A stretch of DNA of 64,000 nt from Pseudeuparius sepicola (taxonomy: Eukaryota > Arthropoda > Insecta > Coleoptera > Anthribidae). Where the stretch lies: contig OY987298.1 in assembly GCA_963920635.1 (NCBI GenBank), positions 63,137,949 through 63,201,948 of the forward strand. The letters are read 5' to 3'. Both the position numbers and the translations under genes were made by a program. The notes below the pieces were generated by a model that ran no database searches, was not told where the DNA came from, and worked only from the letters and a program-made list of their open reading frames with translations. This document shows positions 44,195-55,135 of the stretch, piece by piece (the first letter of the stretch is position 1; each line of letters begins with the position of its first letter).

Positions 44195-47100
44195 GTGTTG
44201 TTACTTCGAATACTTCGTTGCTGTATTTACACTAGTGCATTGTGCCCCAGAAAACCCACTTTGTGCTTAGGTTTTGTGACGAAATGGCCCCGCAATTATT
44301 GCTGTGTTCGTGGATGTTCTAACAACACGAGGAATGTTGAGATAAGTTTTTTCAAAATACCTGCTGATGAAAACAGGTAGGTACCTATGTGTAGTTTGTA
44401 CCTTGTTACCACATTATTATATCCTTAGGTATTATAAATTTTATGTCCTACGTAGGTACTACCCCTTTTACTGGAGTATTACCTACCCCAGAAAACCCAC
44501 AAATGGTTTCCTACTGATAATACCTACCTAACTATGGTTTTTAATTTTTTTTTCAAGGTGTTATGCATGGACGAGAAAGTGTGGAAGGCAGGATTTGTTA
44601 GAAAAAACACCCACACAGCTTTTTATTAATTATAAAGTTTGTTCAATGCACTTTGAAAATAGTATGTTTGCAAACCAGTCGAAGTCTGGGCTAAAGAAAA
44701 CAGCAATACCAACTGTGTTCTCATCATGTAAGTACCTTCATTGGTATTTATGGAAATTAGTGTATGCACGGCCCGATTTTCTTGACATTTTGACCCCATA
44801 ATTACCCCTTCATTATTAGATAATAATATGTATTTTTTGCTGATACTTGTAATTTTGCAGCATTTAATTTTTTTTACTAGGTTATATCGATGAGGCTTCT
44901 TCACAGAGTCCTTCTGTGTCTGTATGCAGCAATTTGACTTTGTTAGAACCTCAACGAGAACTTGATCAACCAGTCTCGATCGCTCAACCTTTGGATCAAC
45001 CAAGTACACCCCATCTGTCACAGTCACCTATAGGCGATCTCCACAGCATTACCGAATTTTCAGTTGCATCAAAAGGTAATGATATATATTCACAAACTGT
45101 TATTATAGTATACACACCCAAACTTATATGACATCACGCATTATTTGCGATAATTTTTTTTGTCAAAAAAATTATATGTCATGGAAAGTCAAAAGTGTTT
45201 ACTAACAAAAACAGTTAAATGTGAAAAACCCGACAATATAAATTGTAATAAATATTAAGTGATTCCATATTATAAGTTTGGGTGTGTGTACATATATTGT
45301 AATTTTTTGTATTACTTATTTTGTTATTGAATAATTCTATTTTTAGATGCTAGTCAACAAACTTCTCTTAGTTTGAGTGCACATAGTCCGAGAAAGCATT
45401 CATTAAAGTTACAAATAAAAAACTCCAAAGAAAGTTGCATCCGAAGTTGGAGCAAGCTGTCGACAGTGCCGACACTGAAATAAATGACGAACAATTTCTT
45501 GCCATTTGTGAGAAAAAACTGTCTGCTTCAATGCTACTATTTGTAAGGCATTATTTAGAAAATCCCAAAAAAGATCCACAGGGATATCGTTACTCTTCAG
45601 ATATGAAACAATTTTCCTTAACAATTTATTTTCTAACCCCAAATGCTTATAGATTTTTAATGAAACCACTTTATTTGCCATCTAAAAGCACTCTTCAAAG
45701 AATAACTAGCAAATGGCATATAACTGCAGGTCTTAACAGTTTCATTTTTGAGGTTATTAAATCAAAAGCTACAAATTTAGAGGGTTCTTCAAAACAGTGC
45801 ATTCTTTGTATTGACGAAATGTCATTAAAAATGTTTTTATTTTACAATAGATCTTCCGATACCATTGTTGGCTTTCATAATACATTGAAGGAAAAAAGAT
45901 ATGCTCCTGCTAAATATGTTTTAGCTATTATGGCTAGAGCAATATTTGCTAAGTGGAAGCAACCAGTTGCTTATTTCTTTATTGATACTTGTTCAGGGGA
46001 GGAATTAAAATTTATTATTTTTGAAGCAATAAGGAAACTTAAATCTGTAGGATTACTAGTAAGTGCGTTAGTGTCTGATCAAGGATCAAATTTTGTACAA
46101 TTTTCAAAATCAGTTGGTATCTCTCCAAACTCTTCACATTTTTATGTCGATAGCGAAAAAATATTTTATATTTTTGATGTGCCGCATCTCTTAAAATCAA
46201 CACGAAATAATTTTTTCAATTACACATTCGAAACCTCTGAAGGATGTACAAATAAAACGTATAGGTATTGACCAAATTTATAATAAACAAAAACATAAGC
46301 GTTTGGCTCTTCGGCTGTGTCCAAAATTTACAGATGAACACATTAATTAGAATCCTTTTAAAAAACTGAAGGTTAGTTTAGCCGTCCAAGTTTTCAGCGC
46401 AATGGTAGCTGCGGCACTTAATTCCTTTATTGAATTCGGACAATTCCCCCCTTCGGCAAACGCTACAGTGTCATTTGTAAAAAAAAAATTGATAAGTTAT
46501 TTGATATCTTAAATTCCTCAAAAATATCAGGCGGTAAGAAATACAATAGACTTTTCTGCTCAAAGGAGCAGATTACCAAGTCGATTTTTTAAAGGAAATG
46601 TTTACATATTTTGAGAATATTAAGATTTTAAAACAAAATATAGAGGTAACCAATAAAGTTAAATTTTTGAAAGGGTGGCAAATCACAATAAATTCATTTT
46701 TAGGTCTTTGGGAAAAATTTCATTGTTTAGAGTTTAGTTCCTTATACACTCGACGCTTAAATCAAGATTGTCTCGAAAAATTTTTCGGCACTATTAGGCA
46801 GCAAGGGGGAAATTGCTTGAATCCAACCCCCATCCAATGCGAAAGGGCTTTCAAAAAATCATTTTGTTTAAATTATTTCCAACACGCGGATGGGGCTAAT
46901 TGTATTGAGGATTTTGATTCATTATTGTCATACGTAACCACCGAACATACACAAATTTACAACAAAGTTGTTGTGGGAAATGCAAGATCTATTTTTTTCT
47001 GATTTAAGTTCGGTGGCACCAGATTATATTGATTTCGAACTACATGAATCAAATAGTATATCATATGTTTGTGGATATTTATTAAGAAAGTGCTTGGAAC

Positions 47101-47492
47101 AACATTCATGTGAGGTTTGTATTAAATATTGTAAACGTCATACATTAGGGGATACTGATTTGTTTACTCATTTTAAAGCATACAAATCAAGTGGTAACGA
47201 AACCTTTGGACATTTATTTTCACCTCCTGATAATTTCCTAAATTATATTAAAACTCTCGAAGTTAATTTTTGTACCCTCTTTCCAAAGTTTGCTTTAGAA
47301 GAAAATGTTTGTGTGAAATTAAAAAATAAGCTGCAAAACATTTCATGTCAACATCCATGCCCTAGTTTTAATCATGCCTATTTATTATCCCTTTATGTAA
47401 GATTTGGAATCTATTCTTTAAAATTTTTAAATCGTGATATCGTTTCTAATAAAACTAATAAAAATTATAAACTTCGAAATTTACATTTATAA
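44195..47492 (+). pseudogene. P-type THAP transposase gene (THAP9-like), spliced, with several frame breaks
   Basis: Exons with consensus splice sites: to 44376 (YCCVRGCSNNTRNVEISFF), 44558-44727 (CYAWTRKCGRQDLL, KVCSMHFENSMF, KKTAIPTVFSS), 44881-45075, and from 45347. The first two form a THAP zinc finger (C..C ... C..H plus AIPTVF). Next come a basic coiled-coil start (SPRKHSLKLQIKN), then the catalytic region: CIDEMSLK (first D), SDQGSNF (second D), DVPHLLKSTRNNF, the NQDCLEKFFGTIRQQGG segment, and a Cys-rich tail (YVCGYLLRKC ... CEVCIKYC). Breaks: possible 1-bp shift at the start (ATGGCCCCGC), shift near 45430, stop and shifts at 46268-46600, and a shift near 46975. AATAAA at about 47651 is a likely poly(A) signal. 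The family cuts and pastes P-like elements in the nucleus; this copy appears inactive. Confidence 0.88.
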
Positions 47493-48242
47493 GTGCTGCC
47501 AGGGGTCATTATTTTTAAAAATTAGGCTAAGTTGATAATGTATAGTGTGCATGTGCATAATATGTACGTAAGTAGTTTATAATATCTTTTGTATTTATAG
47601 GTATTATATTTTATATGTGCTATTGTTTTTGAATTTTTTTTATAGATTTTAGTAATAAACATTTTTGATAAATAACCTTTTTTTACTACCAGTGATACGA
47701 AGGTCAACCAATTTTGCAAATAATAATTGTTATGGATCTATATAAAAAAAACAAATTAATTGCCAAGCTATGAGTTTGGACGCAAGTCGATTGAAATATT
47801 GTAATATTTCAACCACCCAAGTAGAATAGTTCACTTGAACCTAAATCATAGTTGTTTCTAATTAATATAGGTAAGTATAAAATAATAAAGAGGAAATATT
47901 GTGAAATTTCCATGTACAATAAAAAAATGTATTTTTCTCTTTAGTAAAATATTAATATTTATTTTTTTTCGTCAGTAAAATACCTACTTAAAATCACTTC
48001 TGGAGATTCAAATTGAACTAGATCTAATCCCAGAAAAAAACTTTACTATTCTAAAAATTAATTTTGCTATATAAAACACAAAATTTTCTATAGCCCGGAC
48101 CTGATCGTGCCAACGCAATGGGCAAGTTCTACTCTGTACAAAATACGGTGGGCGTGGCCAATGCGCAGATGTCAACGGCGGAGAGTTCATTTCCTATGCG
48201 CGAGAGGGGAAATTGGAACCGCGACATCAAAGGCGCCGAAAG

Positions 48243-48274
48243 CAAGTGCCACTTCTGATTCGTCCTTTTCTGGG
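48243..48274. repeat. P-type element subterminal inverted repeat, right
   Basis: A perfect inverted partner of 43390-43421, 406 bp from the right end and followed by GTTCAAG. The two GTTCAAG words are the deletion breakpoints seen in the derivative at 50268-51309. Confidence 0.85.
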
Positions 48275-48688
48275 GTTCAAGTACGTACCTATTATACCTA
48301 CACATTACAAATAGTTTGAGGAACCTGGTAACAAGGTGCAATAGCGACAAATTCTCAAATAAGCAAAATCGGCACCGACTTACCATCCTTATATTACTTA
48401 AATTCCTGGAAATACTTGCAGGAAACCAAATTCAAATATAAAATAAATTTGACAGTTGCCATATTCTGTGTTTGTTGCCAGAACATTGTCAAGTCTAATT
48501 TTTAGAAATCATGGAAACCATTATTAATTTTTACTAACAATCAAAGTACCTGTTATATTCATAGATTCTCCAATAAAATGGCTTACTTGGCATCATTGAG
48601 ACCATTAGAATGAGGAAAGAATCGGCCTCACTTTGGAAAATATAATCCTGGGTCCCCTTACTTTAAGTAAAGGGTCCCTGGGATATAA

Positions 48689-49316
48689 ACTTTTTTGGAC
48701 TGCAACACTGCAAGAACTGACAAACAGTTGGCCATACCTTGAGAAATGCCTGCTATCTACTTTGCGCTTACGTCAAACTAAAGTTTAACAATATAGTTAA
48801 ATAAGACGAATATGACATGTTCCGGTAGTAAGTCCTTTCCACACTGCATGTATGATGTGTCTCGTTCAGTGACAAAACCAATGACAACAAAAATAAATAA
48901 ATCCACACACATGAAGTAGCCTTTATAATGAAAACGGTTCGAATCTGTCGACAGGTATAGCTTTTCTGCTTGGAACAAACATGTTTAAAATGGAGTTATG
49001 CCACGAGCATGGCATAACATGCGTCCACTATCGACAAGTTTAAACCTGGTACCATATTTGGACTCCTCTAAGAAATCATAAGTTGCAAGTTTTCAGCTAG
49101 ATTGACCATATTGGTCCGGGAAATAGTGCAAAAATCGAAAATATTTTTCAACTTTAACATCTTGTGCCTCTACAAAACGAATATGGCATATTATTGGCCT
49201 TAATCTCCCTATCTTCCGTCTTGGGCTTTCCCATTACCAATGAATGACCCTGATCCTGTATACTAGCAAGGTGTATGTCATGATCTTCTTTCCTCTATAG
49301 AAATAGTCCAATAAGG
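48689..49316. other. intronic sequence between the P-type element and a foldback
   Basis: AT-rich, with no repeat or gene recognised. Confidence 0.25.
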
Positions 49317-49317
49317 A

Positions 49318-50036
49318 TGTCGGTTTTGCAAAAAAATCCAAACAGGATGATTTTTTCAGGATTGTTTGGAGACTGCATCCCAAGTGTTCAACCAAATGAT
49401 CACACTCGAACTCCTGTTACGAATTGCGCTAAAGGGTGGTTTCCTAAACAATATGGGTGGTTTCCTAAAAACTTTTTTAGAGCAAAAATTACCCTAATAA
49501 AAGTTGTAGGGGATCAAACAATGAACAACTTTTCCTCATAATTCTTTTTTGTATCTCTAATACACAACGAGTTACAGCGCATTATTATGACAAAAAAATT
49601 AATTGAAAAATATAATGCCCTGTAAATTATTAGGTATCGAAACTATTGAACACACAAAAAAGTTTAAAAGAAAAAGTTGACCAGAAGTTCATCCTCTAAA
49701 ACTTTTATTCGGGTCATTTTTTTTTTAAATTATGTTTACAAGTCCACCACCGCTGCGTGGGGAATTTTTGCCATATAAGTAATGCGCTGTAACTCGTTAT
49801 GTATTAGTACAAAAAAGAATTATGAGGATAAGTTGTTCATACTTTGATCCCCTACAACTTTTATTATAGGGTTATTTTGCTTTAAATAAATGTTTAGGAA
49901 ACCGCCCATATTGTTTAGGAAATCACCCTATAGCTCAATCCGTACCGGGAGTTACAGTATGACCTTTTGGTTGAACACTCAGGAGGCAGTCCCCAAGCAA
50001 CCCAGAAAAAAATCATCCTGTTTGGATTTTTTGCGA
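49318..50036. mobile_element. ~720-bp foldback element
   Basis: The arms are about 49325-49600 and 49780-50035. Shared words include aaatccaaacaggatgattt, gtgttcaaccaaa, aaacaatatgggtggtttcc, gttgtaggggatcaaa, cataattcttttttgta and aacgagttacagcgcatta, with indels. The ~180-nt centre is unpaired. No target duplication or frame was found. Confidence 0.7.
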
Positions 50037-50267
50037 CCTATAAGCCGAGCACATCTTGGTTTATCAACTAGCTGACCTTCTAACTTGTTTCGTCATTTTG
50101 TAAGTTACTAAGTAAACCCATCTGTACACAACAAAATATCACTATAGGAGCGAAGTGGATAGGAGTTTTGACAAATGCATGCCCGATTTACAGAAGAAAC
50201 TTGCGGAATGTTACCTATACATACATGCTAGGTAAATCAAAATGATTAAAATATTCAATGTAAAAAC

Positions 50268-51309
50268 CAGGGACCCTTTAAAGTAAGGGGACCCAGCATT
50301 ATACTTTCCAAAGTGAGGCCGTTTCTTTCCTCATTCTAATGGTCTCAATGATGCCAAGTATGCCATTTTATTGGAGAATCTATGAGTATGACAGGTACTT
50401 TGATTGTTAGTAAAAAATAATAATAGTTTCCATGATTTCTAAAAATTAGACTTGACAATGTTCTGTCAACAAACACAGAATATGGCAAGTGCCAAATTAA
50501 TCAAATTTATTTTATATTTGAATTTGGTTTCCTGCAATTATTTACAGGAATTTAAGTAATATACGTATGGTAAGTCAGTGCCGATTTTGCTTATTTGAGA
50601 ATTTGTCGCTATTGCACCTTGTTACCAGGTTCCTCAAACCATTTGTATTGGTAATATGTAGGTATAATAGGTACATACTTGAACTTTCTTTCCTTGTTGA
50701 ATGTATCTACCCAAAGAACTTTCACAGATTTCGGGATGGACTAATAAGATTAGGTCTTGTACTGAGTTCTAATCATGTAGTTTTTCTCGGTGCTCATTAT
50801 AAAATTTTTAAAATTTTATTTCTCTCCCAAGGTACCTCACAAACGTAAAATAAACTTGTACCTAGTTGTAGATAAAAACTGTTTAAAAAAGTCCTGACTG
50901 AAGCTACCTGCTTAATAATTTAAAATTTTCGAAATACGATTTGTTTCGAACTACCTACTTGCGTAATGCCCACGTAATGGGATTACTAAAGGTGAGACAA
51001 GAAAAATCTGGTGCAATTATTGGGACTACTACAGGCGGCCGCATTACCTTTAATTGACTATCTGGAAGTTAGAAAACTTAAAAATTGTGAACTATGATGG
51101 GAAATATTTTGCCTCCTTTGGAATCTATGGCACTGGCATGTCACATAAAACCTGATGGCAGTTGGACACTGACATATAACATAACCTTGTACCAGCCCAC
51201 TTATGTGGTCTCCTTGGAATATACAGAAAACAAACTTCCCCTCAAGGCTTCACTTTTCCTATGTGATAGACTATGACATGCTGGGTCCCCTTATTTTAAA
51301 GAGTTCCTG
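50268..51309 (-). mobile_element. internal-deletion derivative of the P-type element, 1.04 kb, inverted
   Basis: On the minus strand it equals the left ~653 bp of the 42737-48680 element joined to its right ~399 bp, at an estimated 90-95% identity, with both TIRs (cagggacc... at 50268; ...gagttcctg ending 51309). The junction is at 50678-50684 (GTTCAAG on the minus strand), a 7-bp word found in the full element at 43383-43389 and 48275-48281. Flanks gtaaaaac (50260-50267) and gaaaaaac (51310-51317) are an 8-bp duplication with one mismatch. It has no coding capacity and, like the Drosophila KP-type derivatives, could be moved only by transposase supplied elsewhere. Confidence 0.92.
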
Positions 51310-51317
51310 GAAAAAAC

Positions 51318-52050
51318 AAATAAATTATGTGCGACAAAATACATGTAGGTATTATTTGCATATATTTCCAAAATCATTGGTTCCGCGAATATTCTAAATT
51401 TGAGTTTTGTTTTCACGTTTTAAATCAAGGTAATCAAGTCTAAAATAAATTATTTTTATTATTAAACACTAAATGTCAAATGGGACTCTCATATTTGATA
51501 TTTTTTTCTAAAAGAAATTCGAAACCCCTTTCACCTTTATGACAACCGAGTAGAAGATAGTTTATAACCCTTGAATAGAAACATGGATAGGCATTTTTTT
51601 GTTTTTAAAATTCAAACAGACGGGCGTGCACGTAATCCATATGCTCTCCAACTCGGTTCAGAGCCCTTGCGCCGGGCGCACATCCGTAACTAATGAATTG
51701 AATAGCATATGACACATTCGTACTACTTATTTGTTACGCTCCAACGGTCTCCATGTTCACCTACAAATTGTTTATCTGGATCTATAGAGCAGGGATCTGA
51801 TATTTTTACACAGTTCCGCTTGGGTCGTTGCGAAACTACAATCTTCTAATTAGAAATCAAAGTATATGGGCAATTAAAGTTGATGAATACATTCTACACA
51901 CATTTCACAGTTATGAGGAAGAACTGATTCTTCCCGCCGAAGGCCAGATTCCTCACTATAACTTGTATTTGTCCGGAACTTCATTAATATCGCCCTCTAT
52001 AATATAGGCGATATTGAGAGATGCAATAAGATTTGGTAATGCCACTTAGA
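51318..52050. other. intronic sequence with a repeat fragment
   Basis: At 51517-51545 attcgaaacccctttcacct and neighbouring bases are the complement of 52864-52891, inside the palindromic cluster near 52.9 kb, so both are relics of one dispersed repeat. Nothing else is recognised. Confidence 0.35.
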
Positions 52051-52612
52051 ACATTGCCGTTATATTAAGACTAACATTAAATAAACGGTGTACTGTTGTC
52101 CTCTCCTGTCGCATATGGTCACTACCTTGCTGCTGTCATCAAAGTGAGTCACTAGTGAAGAGCCTCTATACCTACAACCGGTAAAATTCTGGAACAGCAC
52201 CCGAGAAAATTCATATTCGTCACGTTGCGCTGTCTCAATTTCGGTGCGTAAACTTAGAAGTTGTCTAGACGTCTAAATAAGCAGTCTGAAACCAGACTTA
52301 TGATTTGGCAGTACTTTAACCCCGTGAAATTCAGGGCTGGGAATTCACGGCCGATATTTAGCGTAACATCCATTTGTCACGTGCTCACCACATATCAACA
52401 GAATGACTTGTAGTTTTGTTAACGATTAGGGCCGGCGAGGGGTTGATACGAAAATCGATAGTACCCCGTTTTTTTATACCGCGTAATAGTGACATCCCGG
52501 GACGTAGATTAAAAGAATAATCTCGTAAAAGGATAAAGCTATTACGCGACCGATACATGCGGGATCTATGGTCTAAATACACGCTTAGGATCTTATCTAG
52601 ATGCAGGCTTAC
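52051..52612. other. exon-proximal hth intron, repeat-free, raised GC content
   Basis: The ~560 bp downstream (in hth orientation) of the 51-bp exon is repeat-free and of mixed composition, unlike the surrounding transposon-rich DNA. A frame reads through from the exon for a short distance. Conservation around this splice site is plausible but untested. Confidence 0.3.
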
Positions 52613-52663
52613 CTTTTCGAGCTCGAGGAGGTGAAATCGCAGCACTTGTATGGCCTGCACCAT
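52613..52663 (-). CDS. hth: homothorax MEIS-domain exon (51 bp)
   Basis: On the minus strand this 51-bp exon reads MVQAIQVLRFHLLELEK (17 codons, phase 0 at both ends). It is preceded by a pyrimidine-rich tract and a ttctcatttgcag acceptor, and followed by a GTAAGC donor. This peptide is the middle of the MEIS/PREP N-terminal domain of homothorax/MEIS proteins, where it directly precedes [12 protein letters not shown], which is exactly what the next exon in this window encodes. Hth is a nuclear TALE homeodomain cofactor that binds Extradenticle through this domain and moves it into the nucleus. The codon ATG here is internal, not the start of translation. The exon coding for the preceding part of the MEIS domain was not found up to 64000, so the upstream intron exceeds 11.3 kb. 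Identification comes from recognised protein sequence; splice sites are seen directly. Confidence 0.93.
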
Positions 52664-52770
52664 CTGCAAATGAGAAAGAGAGAGAGAGATTTAGTCAGAT
52701 GCGGGTACAGGGTATTCCACTTTGTATGACTGGACTCAGGGTATATATATATCCGTAAATGGTTTGTAGC

Positions 52771-53070
52771 GACGCGGTGAAATATTACTATACATCTGCA
52801 GTATTTACATTATACTTAAACATAATTTAAAAATCTCAAAGCAAAGCTATATACCTATAGCTTGTCATAAAGGTGAAAGGGGTTTCGAATGGGATTTGAG
52901 AGCCTTCGCTTCGAACAAATCGCTAGGCGGAGAAGTGGTTTTTGGTTTTATAATTTAAAAATCTCAAAGCAAAGCTATAGGTATATACCTATAGCTTTGC
53001 TTTGAGATTTTTAAATTATGTTTAAGTATAATGCAAATACTGCAGATGTATAGTAATATTTCACCGCGTC
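52771..53070. repeat. nested inverted repeat with a 70-bp perfect palindrome
   Basis: The outer arms are 52771-52855 (gacgcggtgaaatattacta...) and 52985-53070. The inner segment 52950-53019 is a perfect 70-bp palindrome (each half begins ataatttaaaaatctcaaag and meets at ggtatatacc). Thus the aatttaaaaatctcaaagca word occurs three times in alternating orientation. It lies 100 bp outside the acceptor of the 51-bp hth exon. Confidence 0.8.
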
Positions 53071-53353
53071 TCTATTATTTTCAAAATAGCAGATTAAAAC
53101 GAATTCTTTACATAATAAGATCTCCAATCGCTAATACAAACTTTGAAATAGCATATATTTAATGCTGTTTTGTTGAGTAAGAAGGTCGAAATTTCTAATA
53201 CTGATTACATTCAATAGTAACAATCCAATTCACCAAATAAAAAACCATAGGTATCATAATCATAAAATGCCATAATAATATATCTAGTGTGTCCATGGAT
53301 GGACATAACTATAGGTGTAAATTAAGTTGGGAATCAGGAACCTTTGGCACTTA

Positions 53354-53554
53354 GAAAATACTTCTTTTGCTTAACTCCACACACCAAAACTTTGTTTTTT
53401 GCACTCGACTTGCGTTTCGCTAACCATGTTATCATAATCAGGAGATGACTAAGAGACCAAGATTAAGAGATGATTAAGTCATCTCTTGATGACGCGCGTC
53501 GAGTGAAAAAAAAACAAAGTTTTGGTTTGTGAAGTTAAGGAAAAGAGGTATTTT
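53354..53554. mobile_element. ~200-bp foldback MITE
   Basis: The ~60-bp inverted ends are aaaatacttcttttgcttaa... at 53354 and ...ttaaggaaaagaggtatttt to 53554, sharing caaaactttgttttttgcactcgac-type sequence with few mismatches. The centre has agatgactaag / cttagtcatct-like pairs. No frame. Confidence 0.7.
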
Positions 53555-53563
53555 AAATATGTA

Positions 53564-54119
53564 AAGTCAAGTCAAGTAGCTTTAATATCAAGTCAAGCCA
53601 TGAATCTCTAAAATTGACCATAAAATAAAATTTGCTTTTACTTGTGAACATGTTTATTTATTATTAACACACAAAATAAGAACCAAGTTTCCGAGAAAAA
53701 TGTTTATATATTAAGAAAAAAAGTGCTTTGAACGGTGTTAACATAAAACAAATAGAAGTTTTTGTTGTCTATGTTACACAGACACAGACAAACACATAGA
53801 TGTTTTTGTTGTTACACAGACTATACACATAGTTTTGGTACGGACTTAAAATAGTTTATTTTTGTTCTTTCCTAGTTTTGCAAAAACAAGTGTACAATGC
53901 AAAGGTTTATTATTATTATTTACCTAACTGTCCTAACTGATAATAAAATTTGAAATTGATAAAAAATCAAGTAATCAAGTAGCTTCAAGAAAAACTTGAT
54001 TTTTCAATTACTTGAGAAAACTTGACTTGACTTGATATTGGAAAATTACTACTTGACTTGAACTTGACTTGATTTCAAGTCAAGTAGCTTGAATATCAAG
54101 TCAAGCCATGAATCTCTAA
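53564..54119. repeat. pair of 45-bp direct repeats of CAAGT-rich sequence
   Basis: caagtcaagtagctttaata ... ccatgaatctctaa at 53568-53612 recurs at 54076-54119 with one or two differences, about 507 bp apart. Between them (53980-54075) are more (T)CAAG(T)/ACTTG units in both orientations. It may be the two ends of a small element or expansion of a simple motif. Confidence 0.55.
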
Positions 54120-54896
54120 TTGTAGCGTTTACTTGTAAAACTTCTATATGGTATTCTAGAAGCCGAATACTCGTTCATTAAAAAAAACTATAAAAGGATT
54201 GGCGACAAAAATCGTGGCGCTTCCCATTTTATCACTCGTGAAGTCCTGAATTTTCTGTTTGAAGTTTTCCGCCCTAAAATCTCTTTTCGGGGATTAATAA
54301 TTCTCGTATCCTAAGCCAGACTAAGTGGTCTAGTGTCTCGTGTGCGTTTAGTTTTGCCCTGCTAATAATAGTTTTCCCACACCTTTCCGATTCAAACCAG
54401 CTTCCAACAGTAGTGGTGACCAAAAGAAGGATACAGGAAGCAGTATTTCGGCTGCGTTAGCTACTTAGTTATTGATTGTATTCATAATCGACAGCATACT
54501 GGTCGATCGTAGCGATCTCATTCGGAATCTGTTAACTTGTTCTGTGGGCTTCTCGATGCAGGTCGCGGTCATAATTTGGTTATTTACTCGTAAGTTATGT
54601 TTTAATTAACACAGAATCGTTAAATACCGCACACTTAAGTTAGTCTGATTTTGGTGTATAATCCATGACAAGTTTTCTTATTTTACGGGGCTGTTGTTTC
54701 ATTATTTTCAATAAACATTTCATTATTTTTTACTTTATGATGAATGTGATGAGAAGGGTAAAAAAGTTTTTTCGTTTTCACTGAGGAGTTTTAATTATAT
54801 AATGTTATCTGAATTGTTTAAATTTTTTATAGCTTTGTTGGTTTACCAAAATGTTTTACTGCTGATCATGCCCTAGGATGTTCGAAACATAATGTA
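54120..54896. other. intronic sequence, nothing recognised
   Basis: No repeats or frames of note. Confidence 0.25.
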
Positions 54897-55135
54897 CAGG
54901 GTGCCCCATTTTCTATACTTTTGGAGGGTATCGCGGCGTTGACTGACGTATTAATAAAGACTGCTCACGGCTGTCATGTTTGACAGTTCTCTGGCTCACC
55001 ATGCGCTTCCCGGAGACAAAATTCAATGCAAAATACATTGTTGAACATAGGCGCCATCTACTTTCCAGGACATGAAACTATAGCCGTGGGAAGCCTTATT
55101 AATACGTCAGTCAACGATCGCGGTTTTTACGTAAT
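54897..55135. mobile_element. small foldback with CAGGGTGCCCC end
   Basis: It starts cagggtgccccattttctat (54897). Inner arms 54931-54972 and 55082-55123 pair (gttgactgacgtattaataa / ttattaatacgtcagtcaac, plus acggct / agccgt). The outer right terminus was not found, so the right end is probably truncated. Confidence 0.5.

Larger units (their letters stand above)
42737..48680 (+). mobile_element. P-superfamily (THAP) DNA transposon, 5.94 kb, with exact 8-bp TSD
   Basis: The left TIR is cagggactctttaaaataag followed by gggacccagcat (42737-42768). The right TIR is its complement with a 4-bp insertion, ending gggtccctg at 48680. GGATATAA is duplicated exactly at 42729-42736 and 48681-48688, matching the 8-bp duplication made by P elements. 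Perfect 32-bp subterminal inverted repeats (starting cccagaaaaggacgaatcag) lie at 43390-43421 and 48243-48274. The interior carries a THAP-domain transposase gene in the same direction as the element and opposite to hth. CCCAGAAAACCCAC occurs three times upstream of or within the first part of the gene. Confidence 0.93.
33311..52612 (-). other. hth intron between the two MEIS-domain exons (19.3 kb)
   Basis: This phase-0 intron has a donor GTAAGC at 52607-52612 and an acceptor ending at 33311 on the minus strand. It carries the 2-kb TIR element with an R565 insertion, the mariner-type transposon, a small MITE, the whole P-superfamily transposon and its deletion derivative, one foldback, and GC-rich islands at 39.3, 42.1 and around 52.1-52.6 kb. 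All these elements are transcribed with the hth pre-mRNA. The P and mariner coding regions lie antisense to hth. Confidence 0.85.

Noticed and set aside
53564..54119. LTR retrotransposon or solo LTR pair
   Set aside because: The direct repeats are only ~45 bp, lack TG...CA ends, and no primer-binding site, polypurine tract or retroviral frame is present.
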